Shown here one piece after another: positions 63,957 through 64,000 of a DNA stretch of 64,000 bases. The DNA comes from Henricia sp. BOLD:AAB3569 (taxonomy: Eukaryota; Echinodermata; Asteroidea; Spinulosida; Echinasteridae), in contig JBBELK010000096.1 in NCBI GenBank assembly GCA_037783545.1, positions 2,666,001 to 2,730,000 of the forward strand, read 5' to 3'. The position numbers and the translations under genes were made by a program. A model generated the notes under the pieces. The model searched no databases, was not told the DNA's origin, and was given only the letters and a program-made list of their open reading frames with translations. Within the stretch, counting starts at the first letter, position 1. Each line of letters opens with the position of its first letter.

Positions 63957-64000
63957 ATGCAAATGTTGAAGTTCGTCTGAAAATATCTTGACTTCCAAAT
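63957..64000 (+). repeat. Partial D-like monomer at the window edge
   Basis: The last 44 bases begin a further monomer with 'atgcaaatgttgaag' followed by the class D 'ttcgtctgaaaatatc' segment. The 'aaatgttg' change is private. The array continues beyond the window. Confidence 0.9.

Larger units (their letters stand above)
1..64000 (+). repeat. 258 bp satellite DNA array, 248 complete monomers
   Basis: The window is a continuous head-to-tail tandem array with no inserted or flanking unique sequence, and every monomer has the same orientation. Taking the monomer start at the base after each 'tttggagc' motif (usually atgcaaa, sometimes aagcaaa), starts fall at 1, 259, 517, 774, 1032 and so on to 63957. 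Of 248 complete monomers, 220 are 258 bp and 28 are 257 bp, which accounts for every base to 63956. Variation is almost entirely by substitution. Most monomers keep a single Sau3AI/BclI site (tgatca). A PstI site (ctgcag) is lost where the variant 'ggtttgcag' occurs. This organisation is typical of eukaryotic heterochromatic satellite; chromosomal location and species cannot be read from the sequence. Confidence 0.98.

Noticed and set aside
1..64000. CRISPR array
   Set aside because: There is no short conserved repeat alternating with unique spacers. The whole 258 bp unit is conserved and no cas genes are present.
1..64000. Tandem array of RNA genes (5S rRNA, tRNA or snRNA type)
   Set aside because: I found no recognisable A box, B box, 5S internal control region or cloverleaf, and no terminal T run placed as a pol III terminator. 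The 258 bp length alone is not evidence.
1..64000. Prokaryotic repeat-protein locus or TALE-like gene
   Set aside because: There is no ribosome binding site, unique N- or C-terminal coding region or neighbouring gene, and the frame is broken by common variants.

Overview
The whole 64 kb window is one uninterrupted head-to-tail satellite DNA array. The unit is 258 bp, and I can place 248 complete monomers from base 1 to 63956, plus a 44-base partial at the right edge. The arithmetic closes exactly: 248 x 258 minus 28 single-base deletions gives 63956, and I can locate all 28 deletion-carrying (257 bp) monomers. I see no unique flanking sequence, transposon, RNA gene, CRISPR array or credible protein gene. 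The array runs off both ends of the window. A long homogeneous array of this kind points to a eukaryotic genome, probably heterochromatin (centromeric, pericentromeric or subtelomeric). The sequence alone does not identify the species or the chromosomal position.

The consensus monomer (for example 38936-39193) is 48.1% GC and keeps 14 CpG sites against about 15 expected, so it is not CpG-depleted. It carries a strong imperfect dyad (14 bp arms, 10 bp loop) and, about 30 bp further on, a small palindrome-prone segment. Five recurrent monomer classes can be told apart. A is the consensus. B has a 10 bp block replaced by the exact reverse complement of the adjacent overlapping sequence (about 43 copies). 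C has a single change that completes a 10 bp palindrome (about 32 copies). D has four substitutions in the first dyad arm. The 257 bp class lacks one base in the dyad (25 copies); a separate 257 bp subtype lacks one base elsewhere (3 copies).

Region by region: 1-9.3 kb is rich in B monomers arranged as 774 bp trimers inside 2838 bp and 2064 bp duplications. 9.3-14.7 kb is a 7-monomer, 1805 bp higher-order repeat in three copies. 14.4-30 kb mixes A, C and 257 bp monomers in 773-774, 1031-1032 and 2061 bp duplications. 30.9-34.3 kb is a 2062 bp duplication that also resembles the 20.6-22 kb stretch. From about 34.1 kb onward a 16,250 bp block (63 monomers) is followed by a second copy from about 50.3 kb to 63.96 kb. 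The second copy has gained 1548 bp and 1032 bp of extra monomers. D monomers dominate after 36 kb.

Long open frames on the minus strand (up to 1909 codons, 3649-9378) arise because 258 is divisible by three, so a frame open in one monomer stays open in the next. The recurrent variants break or alter that frame freely, so I treat it as non-coding. The most interesting observations are the templated inversion that founded class B, the nested duplication history including the 16 kb unit, and a recombination junction that falls beside the palindromic segment.
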